From contig PLCA01000005.1 in assembly GCA_003134685.1 (NCBI GenBank), forward strand, positions 610,391-674,390: a DNA stretch of 64,000 bases, in the 5' to 3' direction. The notes under the pieces were generated by a model. That model saw only the letters and a program-made list of their open reading frames with translations, was not told where the DNA came from and searched no databases. Below, in pieces: positions 23,404 to 33,674 of this stretch (position 1 is the stretch's first letter; the number at the start of each line of letters is the position of its first letter). Origin of the DNA: Gemmatimonadota bacterium. GTDB taxonomy: Bacteria > Gemmatimonadota > Gemmatimonadetes > Gemmatimonadales > Gemmatimonadaceae. The position numbers were made by a program, and so were the translations under genes.

Positions 23404-24953
23404 GCAAGTACCGCGGGATTCTGGTTCTTGGTGCCGCGGCTTGCCTCGTCGTCGCGCCATCGGCTGTGAGCGGGCAGGCTTCGGCGTACGTGCCGCTCGA
23501 TGACGTTGCTTACACCTACATCGATGCGTTGATGGCGCGCGGGTTGTTCAAGGAGCTTTCGATGCTCGAGCGGCCGTTCACCGAACGGGCGCTGAGGGTG
23601 GCGATTGACTCGGCGCGGACGCGGGAGCCGCAAACCGTTGTCGCGTCGTACCTCGACGAGCTTTACAAGTCTGTCGAGAAGTACGCGGTGCGTCCAGGGA
23701 ATTCGGATACGCTGGCCGCGCAGACATTCCGCGCGCGGGGAACAGGCGACCTCTTCACAACGGCCCAGACATCGGGGCGGCGCGAGCTCATGCTGAGCGA
23801 CCGGAGCAAGAGCGTCCGTCCCGGCGGGTCCATTCGCCTGGTAATGGCGGGCAGGCCGATCGTGGGATTTACGCGAGTGCTGATCGATACGCGCTTGAAC
23901 GTGGATCCGGAATTCGCCGGCCGTAAGGACAGAAAGCTCGCGGGGCGCACCGAGGATGGATATGTCGGCGGGCAGTGGAAGTACGGCGAGCTCACGTTTG
24001 GTCGCGTTGGCCGGAACTGGGGACCACCGACAGTGGGCGGGTTGATGCTGAGCAATTACGCGTACACTTACGATCACCTCTACGGAGTGATCGGAACCGA
24101 CAGGATTCACTTCTCCTCCGTCATCGCGCGGCTCGACGACTCCATTCCTCCGACGGGTCTCCAGATAGAGCGGTACTTTTCGATCCATCGCCTCGCGTTT
24201 CACCTGGGAAACTGGGACTTCGCGGGAACCGAGAGCTACGTGTACTCCGGAGCTGGGAGAGGGTTTGAGCCGACACTGGCCAATCCATTCAACATCTATG
24301 CGCTTTCGTGGCGCAACGAAAAGCGCGACGGTAACCTCGGGCTCGGCGGCGAGGTGGCTGTCCGCACGGAGCGATTTGGCACTCTCGCGGGACAGTTCTT
24401 CATCGACGACCTGCAGATCGATCGCAGCTGCAACCCGTACTGCAAGCAGCCGTCGTCGTACGCGCTGACACTGGCCGCGGAGGGATTGCCTCTCGCTGGC
24501 GATCAGCGCTGGTTCGCATCGTACACGAGAGTGTCGAACCTTGCGTATCGGAACAAGAATCCCAACGAGACCTACGAGATCTATGGAGTGGGGCTGGCAA
24601 GGGGATTCAGCGATTACGACGAGATGAAGGCGGGACTCGATCTCTCGGTGGTTCCAGCCACGCCGCTCCGCCTTTACATCGCGCACCGCCGCCAGGGCGA
24701 AGGGAGTTACAACGTACCGTTTCCTTTGCCCGCCGACTACGCGACGACTCCGGGGATATTCAGCGGAGTGGTGATGGGTGTGACGCGCCTTGCATTGAGC
24801 GGGGCATCAAAGTGGCGCGACATCGAGATCGGAGGCGATGTGGGAGTCAACCACAACACCAACGATCAACACATCGTCGGAGCAACTCACACGGGGCTCG
24901 AGGGTCGGGTCAAGGTGGCGATCGAGCCCCGGTGGAGCGTCTCGTTCCAATGA
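23400..24953 (+). CDS. Wzi-family capsule assembly protein, copy 1 (outer-membrane beta-barrel)
   Basis: 517 residues from the GTG at 23400, which overlaps the upstream stop by 4 nt. A signal peptide ends near VSGQA. The C-terminal two-thirds are alternating beta strands ending in aromatic WSVSFQ, as expected of an outer-membrane barrel. The segment [19 protein letters not shown] resembles the Wzi/capsule-assembly family, which anchors surface polysaccharide. It is one of three such proteins in the window. Exact substrate unknown. Confidence 0.75.
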   Translation: MSKYRGILVLGAAACLVVAPSAVSGQASAYVPLDDVAYTYIDALMARGLFKELSMLERPFTERALRVAIDSARTREPQTVVASYLDELYKSVEKYAVRPGNSDTLAAQTFRARGTGDLFTTAQTSGRRELMLSDRSKSVRPGGSIRLVMAGRPIVGFTRVLIDTRLNVDPEFAGRKDRKLAGRTEDGYVGGQWKYGELTFGRVGRNWGPPTVGGLMLSNYAYTYDHLYGVIGTDRIHFSSVIARLDDSIPPTGLQIERYFSIHRLAFHLGNWDFAGTESYVYSGAGRGFEPTLANPFNIYALSWRNEKRDGNLGLGGEVAVRTERFGTLAGQFFIDDLQIDRSCNPYCKQPSSYALTLAAEGLPLAGDQRWFASYTRVSNLAYRNKNPNETYEIYGVGLARGFSDYDEMKAGLDLSVVPATPLRLYIAHRRQGEGSYNVPFPLPADYATTPGIFSGVVMGVTRLALSGASKWRDIEIGGDVGVNHNTNDQHIVGATHTGLEGRVKVAIEPRWSVSFQ

Positions 24954-26041
24954 GCGTCGCAATCATCAGCGGCTCCGCGGGTCTCATCGGCTCAGAGGCC
25001 GCGGTTTTCTTCGCGGAATCCAGAGGCCTCGAGATCGTAGGAATCGACAACGACATGCGCCGTCGGTTCTTCGGCGACGACGCGTCGACCGCGGGTAATC
25101 TCGCGCGCCTGCAAGAGCGACTCGGCAAAAAGTACGTCCACTTCGACGACGACATCCGGGACCAGGCGGCAATTGCGAAGATTTTCCGGCGCTACGGTCG
25201 CGATGTCTCCCTGGTCGTGCACACCGCGGCGCAGCCTTCGCACGATTGGGCGGCGCTCGAGCCTTCCACCGATTTCACGGTGAATGCCAACGGAACCGCT
25301 GTCATGCTCGAGGAAAGCCGGCGATCGTCTCCGGACGCGGTATTCATCTTCACATCGACCAACAAGGTGTACGGCGACACTCCCAATCGACTTCCGCTAG
25401 TCGAGCTCGAGAAAAGGTGGGAGATCGATCCCGCCCACTCATACGCCAACGGAATCAGGGAGGACATGTCGATTGATTCCAGCCTCCACAGCCTCTTCGG
25501 CGCGTCGAAGGTGGCGGCCGACATCCTCGTTCAGGAGTATGGCCGATACTTCGGCATGCGTACCGCCTGCTTTCGCGGTGGCTGTCTCACCGGCCCCAAT
25601 CACGCGGGCACCGCTCTGCACGGGTTTCTCGCGTATCTGATGAAGTGCGCGGTGACCGGACAACCGTACACGGTCCACGGATATCGCGGCAAGCAGGTCC
25701 GCGACAACATCCATAGCGCCGACCTGATCGCGGCGTTCGACGCGTTTTTCGCCTCGCCACGCAGCGGCGAGGTTTACAACATTGGCGGCGGGCGAGACAG
25801 CAACTGCTCGATGATGGAAGCGATCGAGCTCTGCGAGGATATCGTCGGGCGGCCAATGTCGGCCACGTACAGCGACGTCAATCGGGTCGGGGACCACATC
25901 TGGTGGATCAGCAGCCTCGAGCGATTCCAGAGTCATTATCCCCATTGGAAAATCCGCCGCAATGTTCCGGCAATTCTTCGCGAGATCTACGAGCACAACC
26001 TGGAACGCTGGCAATCAGAGAGTCCAGCGACGATCTCATGA
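24950..26041 (+). CDS. NAD-dependent sugar epimerase (CDP-tyvelose/paratose epimerase-like SDR)
   Basis: 363 residues from the ATG at 24950 (ATGA overlap with the previous gene). The Rossmann motif GSAGLIG is at the N-terminus. Segments [36 protein letters not shown] and [16 protein letters not shown] match the tyvelose-epimerase-like branch of extended SDRs. The usual catalytic YxxxK reads FGASK here. The true substrate cannot be inferred. It is coupled to the WecG-type gene. Confidence 0.82.
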   Translation: MSVAIISGSAGLIGSEAAVFFAESRGLEIVGIDNDMRRRFFGDDASTAGNLARLQERLGKKYVHFDDDIRDQAAIAKIFRRYGRDVSLVVHTAAQPSHDWAALEPSTDFTVNANGTAVMLEESRRSSPDAVFIFTSTNKVYGDTPNRLPLVELEKRWEIDPAHSYANGIREDMSIDSSLHSLFGASKVAADILVQEYGRYFGMRTACFRGGCLTGPNHAGTALHGFLAYLMKCAVTGQPYTVHGYRGKQVRDNIHSADLIAAFDAFFASPRSGEVYNIGGGRDSNCSMMEAIELCEDIVGRPMSATYSDVNRVGDHIWWISSLERFQSHYPHWKIRRNVPAILREIYEHNLERWQSESPATIS

Positions 26042-26844
26042 TCAATCGCGGCAAACGCAATGTGCTCGGCGTTTCTGTCGACGTGATCGACTATGAGTCG
26101 GCGGTGGAACAGACCGTCGAGGCCGCGAAGAACAGGCGAGGCTTTTCGGTTGCCGCGCTCGCGGTGCATGGAGTGATGACGGGCGCGATGGACACCGAGC
26201 AGCGCTTCCGACTCAATCAGTTCAATCTCGTCGTACCGGACGGCCAGCCCGTGCGCTGGGCTCTGAATTTTCTGCACTCAGTCCGTCTTCGCGATCGCGT
26301 TTATGGTCCCACGCTGATGCTCCAGCTGTGCGAGCGGTGCGCCCGGGACGGACTTCCCGTTTATCTCTACGGCAGCAACGCCGACGTGCTGGCGAAGCTG
26401 CGTCTGCAATTGAGCGCGCGCTTTCCTGCCCTTCAGATAGCGGGCGCCCAGCCGTCAAGATTCCGCCGCATCTCCGCCGCCGAGAAGACGGAGATCGTGC
26501 AGGCAATTCGCGACAGTGGCGCGCGAATCGTTTTCGCCGGACTGGGATGTCCTCGCCAGGAAGTCTGGGCCTACGAATACCGCGACGCTCTCTCGTTGCC
26601 GGTAGTCGCGGTAGGAGCAGCGTTCGACTTTCACGCGGGAACGATTCCCCAGGCGCCCCCTACCCTGCAGCGAGCCGGACTGGAGTGGATGTACCGGCTT
26701 TCGCATGAGCCGCGGAGATTGTGGCGGCGCTATGCGCTTCTGAACCCGCTATACATCGCGATGGTAACTGCGCAGGGATTCGGGTTAAGTCGTTTTGATA
26801 AGAGTCCCGGCACCCGACCTGATCATGAGATGAATTACGGCTGA
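26038..26844 (+). CDS. WecG/TagA/CpsF family glycosyltransferase (GT26)
   Basis: 268 residues from the ATG at 26038 (4-nt overlap with the epimerase). GT26 motifs are [49 protein letters not shown] and [30 protein letters not shown]. These enzymes add N-acetylmannosamine-type sugars to lipid-linked precursors at the cytoplasmic membrane. The acceptor and donor are not determined by sequence. Confidence 0.9.
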   Translation: MINRGKRNVLGVSVDVIDYESAVEQTVEAAKNRRGFSVAALAVHGVMTGAMDTEQRFRLNQFNLVVPDGQPVRWALNFLHSVRLRDRVYGPTLMLQLCERCARDGLPVYLYGSNADVLAKLRLQLSARFPALQIAGAQPSRFRRISAAEKTEIVQAIRDSGARIVFAGLGCPRQEVWAYEYRDALSLPVVAVGAAFDFHAGTIPQAPPTLQRAGLEWMYRLSHEPRRLWRRYALLNPLYIAMVTAQGFGLSRFDKSPGTRPDHEMNYG

Positions 26845-26871
26845 CATGACGCCATTTAATAGCGTTCGAGG

Positions 26872-27645
26872 ATGAAAGTGCCGAGTCGCAGGACCCCGAA
26901 GCCCGTAGTGCACGGGACCCCGATCGAGAAGGAGGGCAACCTGCTCGATCGTTTCAGCAGTCCTGATCGATTCGACTTTTTCGCCAAAACCTTTTTCGCG
27001 GCTGAAAAGGCGCTCGTCGCGGAGAAAGTCGCTACCGTCGTTCCGCGAGGGACCGTTTTGAATGTCGGGTGCGGACGTCACGGTACTGAAAGAATTTTAT
27101 TTCCCAAAGCGAACTACGCCATTTATGGCGTCGATACAAACGAGGAGAGCCTCAGAATCCTGGCAAAACGCGGGATCTACGAGGGTTTGGTGAAAGGGTC
27201 GATAACCTCTCTACCAGTGCCGTCGGCCTCGGTGGAACTTGTTTACCTCAGGCTTGTCCTTCATCACCTGGTCGCGCCCAAGAATCTCCTGGGCGAAGGG
27301 TTGCGGGAGTGTTTCCGCGTATTGAAGCCCGGAGGCATGCTGGTGCTCGTCGAGCCGAACTCCTGGCACCCAGTGGGAGCGCTGATGAACCTGGCGCATG
27401 CTCTTCGGCTCGATTTGTACATCCATGGCACCAATGATGATGTGGCGCTGTCCCCACTGATGCTGCGTAGACGACTTTCGACTTTCGCCTCAGGCATCTC
27501 GACGCACGTTGTCAGCTACGCGTGGCGACGTCTGCCCATTTCCGTTCAAACGCTGACCAACCGCATTCAGACCAGGTTGGGCAGGTTGAGCGAGAGGGTT
27601 CCATTCTTTGGTCATACTTTGATGATGACCGCTGTAAAGGAGTGA
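26872..27645 (+). CDS. Class I SAM-dependent methyltransferase
   Basis: 257 residues. Motif I VLNVGCGRHGTE, acidic motif IYGVDTNEES and post-motif LKPGGMLVLVEPNSW show a Methyltransf_11-type fold. The C-terminal 80 residues are basic with a hydrophobic stretch. It follows the epimerase-WecG pair, so it may modify a sugar, but this is inferred from context. Third-position GC falls toward its end, near the tRNA. Confidence 0.8.
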   Translation: MKVPSRRTPKPVVHGTPIEKEGNLLDRFSSPDRFDFFAKTFFAAEKALVAEKVATVVPRGTVLNVGCGRHGTERILFPKANYAIYGVDTNEESLRILAKRGIYEGLVKGSITSLPVPSASVELVYLRLVLHHLVAPKNLLGEGLRECFRVLKPGGMLVLVEPNSWHPVGALMNLAHALRLDLYIHGTNDDVALSPLMLRRRLSTFASGISTHVVSYAWRRLPISVQTLTNRIQTRLGRLSERVPFFGHTLMMTAVKE

Positions 27646-27679
27646 TCCTTAGTTGCAGTTATTTCACTCATAGAGCCAG

Positions 27680-27707
27680 TTGCACGCACCCTACTCTCCC
27701 CAATACT
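27680..27707 (+). promoter_or_regulatory. Promoter of the tRNA-Ile2 gene
   Basis: TTGCAC (27680-27685) and AATACT (27702-27707) are separated by 16 nt and lie 10 nt upstream of the tRNA 5' end, suitable for a short leader. Confidence 0.5.
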
Positions 27708-27717
27708 TTCGTCAGAC

Positions 27718-27791
<74 letters not shown>

Positions 27792-27804
27792 CTCTTTTCT
27801 CCAG

Positions 27805-28218
27805 ATGAAACTTCCCTCCCAATTGTCCCGGTTCCTGTTGCTGTCGCTCGGTGCGCTCGCGCTCGGCTCCTGTGGCCCTGCCCTCACGACTCCGTCGGAC
27901 ACCGATGTGTCCGGCGCCTGGGTTTCACCGGGTCCTGCTGCCGGCATGACGAACATGGCGGTCAACCTCGCTCAGGCTGCCGATGGATCGCTCACGGGCA
28001 CATACACGGCGATCGGGACTGCCGGCCTTCAGTTCTGCCCAGCGACCGGAATCTGCACGATCTCCGGAACGATCTCCGGGTCCAATACCGTGCTACAGGT
28101 TTTCTTTGTCATGTCGGACGCGGGTGATTTCACCGGCCAGGCGATTGGAACGACGACGCTGCGCGGCTCAATGATTCGCATCACCGCGTCCAGCGCCGTC
28201 CAGTTCACACGTCCATGA
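27805..28218 (+). CDS. Small hypothetical lipoprotein
   Basis: 137 residues. A signal peptide with lipobox LGSC (Cys near residue 23) predicts lipid anchoring. The remaining Thr/Ser/Gly-rich sequence looks like a small beta-sandwich (VSGAWVSPG...LTGTYTAIG...ISGTISGS). No family assignment. The ATG is only 13 nt after tRNA-Ile2, with no Shine-Dalgarno site, so it is probably transcribed together with the tRNA. Confidence 0.65.
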   Translation: MKLPSQLSRFLLLSLGALALGSCGPALTTPSDTDVSGAWVSPGPAAGMTNMAVNLAQAADGSLTGTYTAIGTAGLQFCPATGICTISGTISGSNTVLQVFFVMSDAGDFTGQAIGTTTLRGSMIRITASSAVQFTRP

Positions 28219-28219
28219 T

Positions 28220-28366
28220 GAGTGGCCCATCCACCTGTGCTACAGCACACTCTGACGAGGGCCCCATCTACTGCTGCCACAGCGCACTCTGAGGAATGGA
28301 CCATCTACCTGTGCTACAGCACACTCTGACGAGTGGCCCATCTAGTTGTGCCACAGCGCACTACGC
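28220..28366 (+). repeat. 37-bp tandem repeat, four copies
   Basis: Units at 28220-28256, 28257-28293, 28294-28330 and 28331-28366. Each has a core TGTGCTACAGCACA or close variant, itself a small inverted repeat, so each unit can form a hairpin. Units 1 and 3 are nearly identical; 2 and 4 share the variant GCCACAGCGCA. The array begins 1 nt after the lipoprotein stop. There are no spacers, so it is not a CRISPR. Confidence 0.85.
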
Positions 28367-28457
28367 TCTCCGGCTCTACTACCGCTGAGGCCAGCCGGCC
28401 TTTAACCTTATAGGCTCTTTCGGCCGGTTCCCGCTCGGCCGCTGGGAGCTGTTCGCA

Positions 28458-28531
28458 GGTCGCGTAGCTCAGCTGGTTAGAGCGCTGCTTTCACACAGCA
28501 GAGGTCCGGGGTTCGAGTCCCTGCGCGATCA
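28458..28531 (+). tRNA. tRNA-Val (anticodon CAC)
   Basis: 74 nt without CCA. The acceptor is GGTCGCG/CGCGATC, the anticodon stem CTGCT/AGCAG with loop TTCACAC (CAC), and the T arm CGGGG/CCCTG. All arms pair normally. The wza-like gene starts 35 nt downstream. Confidence 0.9.
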
Positions 28532-28566
28532 TTTCAAACGACTTGCCCTTCACCCAAACAAAACGA

Positions 28567-31155
28567 ATGACGCACTCGAAGTTGACGCTGCTGCTGGTAG
28601 TGGCTGGTCTCTCAATCGGCAGCGAATTCGCGCTCGCCCAGCGACCCACTCCGGAGCAGGCGCAGCAGATGCTGCAGAACAACCCGGCACTCCTTCAGCA
28701 GCTGCGGCAACGGATAATGACGAGCGGACTCACTCCGGATCAGGTGCGCGCTCGTCTGAGGGCGGAAGGTTATCCCGAGAATCTGCTCGACGCGTATCTG
28801 CCGGGAGGTTCTGGCTCCCCCGATAGCACGGTTTCATCCGACGACGTGTTCTCGGCAATGACCCAGTTGGGAATCACGGACACGACGGATGTGGATCTCC
28901 TTCGCTGTGGAGTGAATGCCGACACCCTTACAACCACCGACACACTGCCTTCCGGTCTCATTGACACGACCCAGAACAACAAGAGACGTCTCGATGCGCG
29001 TCGAAAGCAGGCGCGGGCCCAGTGCATGGCGCAGCGGGACTCATCGAGCCGAGGGTTGCTCAAACATAAGGCTGATGTAGATAGTGGATTCGTCATCTTC
29101 GGGCTCGACTTCTTCCGCAACTCCACGTCGCAGTTCGACGCGAATCTCGGGGGACCAGTAGACGCGAGCTACCAGATCCACCCGGGGGACCGCCTGGTGC
29201 TGGTCCTCACGGGCGATGTGGAGCAATCGTACACGCTCGACGTGACCCGCGAAGGATTTGTCGCGATTCCGCAGGTCGGGCTCATCTTCGTCAACAACCT
29301 GACGATGGGCGAGCTGGAGAACGTGCTCTACTCGAGACTGGGTCGCGTCTATTCAGGAGTCCGACGAGGCGCTGGCGCGACGACCCATTTTTATATCACC
29401 CCGGCGCGGCTTGGAAGCAATCAGATCTTCGTTACAGGAGATGTCGTGCGCCCGGGCAGCTATCGGATCTCGGGCGCCGGAACGGCTCTGACCGCGCTGT
29501 ACGCGGCGCAAGGACCGTCGGACAACGGTAGCCTCCGGCAGGTTCTCGTGAGGCGAGCGGGAGCGGCTGTAGATACGCTCGACGTCTATGACTACCTACT
29601 CAACGGGAACACCGCGCACGACGTCCGCCTGAACAACAGCGACCTGGTCTTTGTTCCCATCCACGGGGCAAGGGTGCGCATTGTCGGAGAGATCGCTCGT
29701 CCCGCGACGTACGAGATGCGGCCAAACGAAACGCTCGCCGACGCACTTCGGTTCGCTGGAGGATTCACCGCCGCCGCGGCCCGACGCCGCGTGCAGATCG
29801 AGCGCATCGTTCCGCCCGCGCAGAGAACGCTCGGGGGCCGCGATCGAACCGTCACAGAAATCGTCTCCGATGAATTCCTGAGTGGAACGGGCCCTTCCGT
29901 TCCCGTCCTCGCGGGCGACGTGATTCGGGTTTTCTCTGTCGCCAGTCGCGTACGAAATCGAATCGCTGTGCGTGGCGATGTCTGGTCTCCAGGCGCGGTC
30001 GGCCTCACACCGGGAATGAAAGTCTCGGACGCGCTGCGTATCGCGGGTGGTGTCAGGCCCGACGTCTATCTCGGACAGGTGCTGATCACACGCACCGAGT
30101 CGGATTCTTCCAAAATCCAACTGCGAGCCGCCCTCCGCGACACGACAGGCGCTGTCATCAACGACCTTCCGCTCCAGGAAGACGATGAGATCCGCGTATT
30201 CTCGACGTCGGAGTTTCGCCCAACGCGGTACGTCGCAATCAATGGAGCAGTTCGGAAGAGTGGACAATTCCCCTATCGCGAGGGGATGACGGTCCGCGAT
30301 CTGGTTCTGTTGTCGGGAGGCCTCGACCAGAGCGCCTACCTGAACGAAGCGGAAGTCGCGCGACTTCCGCTCGACAGAGCGAACGGGGTGACCGCTCAGA
30401 CGTTCCGAATCCCGCTCGATTCGAGCTACATCTTCGAGCGCGGTCCCGATGGAAAATATCTGGGTCCGCCCGGGTTGCCGGCTACGTCCGGTCCGAACCC
30501 AGAAGTGACTGTCCAGCCGTACGACAACGTCCTCATTCTGCGGCAGCCCAACTGGGAGCTGCAGCGCACGGCGGTGATTGCCGGGGAAGTAAAATATCCC
30601 GGCAGATACTCGCTTAAGACCAAGTCCGAGAAGATTACGGATCTGATAGCACGGGCCGGCGGCCTCACTCCCGACGCGTATGCGAACGGCGTCACGTTCT
30701 ACCGGACGCGGAACGCCGTGGGACGGATTGGCATCGAGCTTCCCGATGTTCTCAGGAACTCGAGGTCGCTCGACAACCTCCCTCTGCAGGACGGCGATTC
30801 GCTGTTCATTCCGCGTTACAACGCGGTGGTCGCCGTTCAGGGCGCCGTGAATTCGCCGGTGTCGGTGACGTGGGCGCCCGGCAAGAGCATGGAGTATTAC
30901 ATCAGAGCAGCCGGTGGCCCGTCGCGGAAAGCGGACGTCGGACGCACCTATGTCACGCAGCCCAACGGCAAGGTGGAAACGCGCGCTTCACATTTCCTGT
31001 TGCCCGATGGCGTTCCCCAGCCGAAAGCCGGGAGCACCGTCTTCGTCCCCGAGCGAGACCCCTTCGACAAGCCGTTCGACTTCCTGCTCACCGCCGGCTC
31101 CATCGCGCAGATACTCGGCACCCTGGTGACGCTGATAATCGCCATCAGGCGGTAG
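28567..31155 (+). CDS. Wza-like polysaccharide export protein with six SLBB domains
   Basis: 862 residues from the ATG at 28567; a TTG at 28543 is possible. A signal peptide (LLLVVAGLSIGSEFALAQ) is followed by a variable region, then the polysaccharide-export domain (YQIHPGDRLVLVLTGDVEQSY, about residue 200). Six SLBB-type repeats follow, each with a G-E/D-V-x-x-P-G-like turn and an LxxAGG end. A hydrophobic helix near the C-terminus (SIAQILGTLVTLIIAI) may cross the outer membrane. It exports the polymer with the Wzz-like protein encoded 3 nt downstream. There is no Cys lipobox. Confidence 0.88.
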   Translation: MTHSKLTLLLVVAGLSIGSEFALAQRPTPEQAQQMLQNNPALLQQLRQRIMTSGLTPDQVRARLRAEGYPENLLDAYLPGGSGSPDSTVSSDDVFSAMTQLGITDTTDVDLLRCGVNADTLTTTDTLPSGLIDTTQNNKRRLDARRKQARAQCMAQRDSSSRGLLKHKADVDSGFVIFGLDFFRNSTSQFDANLGGPVDASYQIHPGDRLVLVLTGDVEQSYTLDVTREGFVAIPQVGLIFVNNLTMGELENVLYSRLGRVYSGVRRGAGATTHFYITPARLGSNQIFVTGDVVRPGSYRISGAGTALTALYAAQGPSDNGSLRQVLVRRAGAAVDTLDVYDYLLNGNTAHDVRLNNSDLVFVPIHGARVRIVGEIARPATYEMRPNETLADALRFAGGFTAAAARRRVQIERIVPPAQRTLGGRDRTVTEIVSDEFLSGTGPSVPVLAGDVIRVFSVASRVRNRIAVRGDVWSPGAVGLTPGMKVSDALRIAGGVRPDVYLGQVLITRTESDSSKIQLRAALRDTTGAVINDLPLQEDDEIRVFSTSEFRPTRYVAINGAVRKSGQFPYREGMTVRDLVLLSGGLDQSAYLNEAEVARLPLDRANGVTAQTFRIPLDSSYIFERGPDGKYLGPPGLPATSGPNPEVTVQPYDNVLILRQPNWELQRTAVIAGEVKYPGRYSLKTKSEKITDLIARAGGLTPDAYANGVTFYRTRNAVGRIGIELPDVLRNSRSLDNLPLQDGDSLFIPRYNAVVAVQGAVNSPVSVTWAPGKSMEYYIRAAGGPSRKADVGRTYVTQPNGKVETRASHFLLPDGVPQPKAGSTVFVPERDPFDKPFDFLLTAGSIAQILGTLVTLIIAIRR

Positions 31156-31158
31156 CGG

Positions 31159-32238
31159 ATGCCTGTATCCCTGACGCAGATCTCGGACGACCACCTCACG
31201 TTTTCACGGTGGGTCGCCGACACGCTCGTCCGGTGGCGAACGATCCTGAGGGTGATGGGACTGATGCTGGTCGTCGCGATTCTGGCGGTGATCTTCATTC
31301 CTCCGGTGTACCGAAGCCGGGCGTCGTTCGTTGCCAATAGCTCGGCGAGCAGCAAGCTCGCGGGCGGGCTCGCGAGCAGTGCGGGCGCGCTGGGTGGTCT
31401 CGCGACGCAGCTGGGGATGGGCGCGACTCTCGACCCTTCAGAGTCCCCCAACTTTTACATCCAGCTGATGCAGAGTCGCGAGCTGCTCACGCGCCTGCTT
31501 AAATCGCGATTCGCGGACCCCCGCATGCCATCGCCTCGAGACAGCGTGGACCTCCTCGACCTGCTCCGGATCAGACAGAAGGACCCACAGCGAAAGCTGG
31601 AGCTTGGCATCAAGCAGATGTCAAAAGACATAAATGGCAACTTCGAGGCAAAGACCAACCTGGTGTGGATCGATGTAGACGCGGAATGGCCTGAGCTGAG
31701 CGCGGCGATGGCCAATCGAACGATCGAGCTCGTTACGGCCTTCAATAAGGAGCAGCGCACGTCGCGCGCGCGCACCAAGCGCCTCTTTCTCGAAGGCCGC
31801 GTGAGCCTCGCCCGCAACGAGCTGCAGTCGGTGGAAGCGAAGCATCGCGCGTTCTACGACCAGAACCGGCTTTGGCGCTCGTCGCCCGAGCTGATGTTCG
31901 AGGAGAAACAGCTCCAGCGCGACGAGGACCAGGCGGCCGATCTGTACCTTTCGCTGCAGCGCCAGTTCGAATCGGCGCTGCTCGACGAGGTGAATGACGC
32001 GGCGCTCATCACCGTGGTGGATTCGGCGGTGCCGTCGCGCAAAGCGCAGTGGCCGCGGTATTGGATTCTTCTCGCCAGTACACTCACGGCCGGCGTCATA
32101 CTCGGATTCCTTGTCGCCGGCGCAGGCGCAATTCTGGCCGATTGGCGGGCGCGAAATCCCGACTCGGCAGCGAATCTCGGAGGATCCATCGGCCGGATCA
32201 AGCGAGAAATTCGCGGTGCGTTTCGACGCGCCAGCTGA
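31159..32238 (+). CDS. Wzz/GumC-type chain-length determinant, copy 1
   Basis: 359 residues. There are two membrane helices (about 30-50, LVVAILAVIFIPP, and about 300-325, LLASTLTAGVILGFLVAGAGAILADW) with a periplasmic helical region between, the Wzz topology. No C-terminal kinase domain is present. It starts 3 nt after the wza-like gene. It should set polymer length and link polymerase to exporter. Confidence 0.85.
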   Translation: MPVSLTQISDDHLTFSRWVADTLVRWRTILRVMGLMLVVAILAVIFIPPVYRSRASFVANSSASSKLAGGLASSAGALGGLATQLGMGATLDPSESPNFYIQLMQSRELLTRLLKSRFADPRMPSPRDSVDLLDLLRIRQKDPQRKLELGIKQMSKDINGNFEAKTNLVWIDVDAEWPELSAAMANRTIELVTAFNKEQRTSRARTKRLFLEGRVSLARNELQSVEAKHRAFYDQNRLWRSSPELMFEEKQLQRDEDQAADLYLSLQRQFESALLDEVNDAALITVVDSAVPSRKAQWPRYWILLASTLTAGVILGFLVAGAGAILADWRARNPDSAANLGGSIGRIKREIRGAFRRAS

Positions 32239-32262
32239 CGGCGCTCTCCCCGAGACAAAAAG

Positions 32263-33666
32263 ATGAGCACAACGGCGCTGCCGCTGCCGCGGGCAACCGA
32301 CGTTCGTCTACCTCGCGTGGCGCGGACCGCGCTGCTGCTGTTTCTGTGGCTCCTTCCCTTCCACTCGCTGATCATCGCGCTCCTGTTCGGATACTTCGGC
32401 GTGGCCGCGGATACGGTGCGAGCGCTGGCAGCGTGGAAGGAGATCGCAATCGTGGTCCTCGTGGCGTGGGTCGCTCTCCGCTCGCTCACGGGCGCGGGTC
32501 CCCGCGTCGAGATCATGGCGCCCGATGTGGCGGTAACCGCTCTCATTTCCATCGCGCTGGTGTTCGCGCTACTGGAGAATCCGCTCTTCTTTGCGCGCAT
32601 CCCTGGCGCCGCCGTGCTCTATGGATTCCGGGACAGCATTCTCTTCATGCTGCTCTACTACGTGGGTCGATCGACGCCGGAGATCGCTGAATCGGATACG
32701 ATTCTCAGGCACGCTTACCTGATTGCGCTCGTCGTCAGCGTAATCGGTATCCTGGAGAGGATTTTCGTTTCACCCGACATGCTGGTGGTGCTCGGAGTCG
32801 CGTCGTATATGAACGACTTCCTCGGCCTGTCCGCGTACACCGTCGGCAATGAATGGGGCCTGCCACAAAACTATTGGGCCATACTCGGCGGAGTCTGGGT
32901 GCGTCGGTCGGGGTCGGTATTCCTGCACAGCCAGGGATTTGCGGTTCCCTTCTTGTTTCTGATGCCGGCGGCGACAGCGTGGATTCTCAATCGGCGCGGC
33001 AAGCATCCCTGGCTGGCGCGAATCGGGTACGCGATCCTCTGGGCGGGCCTGCTCGTCACGATCACACGGATGACCACCATCGTTTGCATACTGCAAGTGG
33101 TGATTTTCTACCTGATATTCCGGCGGCCCGAATGGTCGCTTGGAACCATAGCGGCGGTGATCGCCGTTGGTGCTGTCACTGTAATCGTTGTGCCAGGCCT
33201 GCTTCACTTCGCCTGGGAAACGCTCTCCTGGCAGACGGGGAGCAGCACCAGTCACCTCAAGGACTGGCAGCAGGGGCTCCTGGCTTTCTTCGAGCGGCCG
33301 TGGGGAAATGGTCTCGGAACGACCGATGCAGCGCCGCTGAAATCTTTTCGCGAGCCGCTGACGGCCGACAACATGTACCTGACTTACGCGGTTCAGCTCG
33401 GTGTGGCGGGCATAGTCGCCTTCGTGGCCGTTCTCGCCACCATTCTCGCGACCGCGTGGCGTGTTGCAGGGGCGAATGTGAGTGACACCCAGCGTCGCGT
33501 CGCGGCCGTCGTCGCGCTCACGACGATCGGAATCATCATCAACGGCCTCACCTCATTCGTCTTCAGCTCGAATCTCCTGGCGTATGTGTTCTTCTGGGTG
33601 GCGGGCGCGATGGTGACTGGCGCCGAGCGGCTGCGCTATGCCCGCGCAAAGGACGCTGCGCTCTGA
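32263..33666 (+). CDS. O-antigen ligase/polymerase-like membrane protein (Wzy/WaaL), copy 1
   Basis: 467 residues with about ten hydrophobic helices and a larger loop near residues 325-375 (ETLSWQTGSSTSHLKDWQQGL...GNGLGTTD), the arrangement of the Wzy_C family. It follows the wza-like and wzz-like genes, which suggests a polymerase rather than a ligase; sequence alone cannot separate the two. Confidence 0.82.
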   Translation: MSTTALPLPRATDVRLPRVARTALLLFLWLLPFHSLIIALLFGYFGVAADTVRALAAWKEIAIVVLVAWVALRSLTGAGPRVEIMAPDVAVTALISIALVFALLENPLFFARIPGAAVLYGFRDSILFMLLYYVGRSTPEIAESDTILRHAYLIALVVSVIGILERIFVSPDMLVVLGVASYMNDFLGLSAYTVGNEWGLPQNYWAILGGVWVRRSGSVFLHSQGFAVPFLFLMPAATAWILNRRGKHPWLARIGYAILWAGLLVTITRMTTIVCILQVVIFYLIFRRPEWSLGTIAAVIAVGAVTVIVVPGLLHFAWETLSWQTGSSTSHLKDWQQGLLAFFERPWGNGLGTTDAAPLKSFREPLTADNMYLTYAVQLGVAGIVAFVAVLATILATAWRVAGANVSDTQRRVAAVVALTTIGIIINGLTSFVFSSNLLAYVFFWVAGAMVTGAERLRYARAKDAAL

Positions 33667-33674
33667 GAGTCGCG

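Noticed and set aside
28220..28366. CRISPR array
   Set aside because: Units are directly adjacent with no unique spacers, and no cas genes are nearby.
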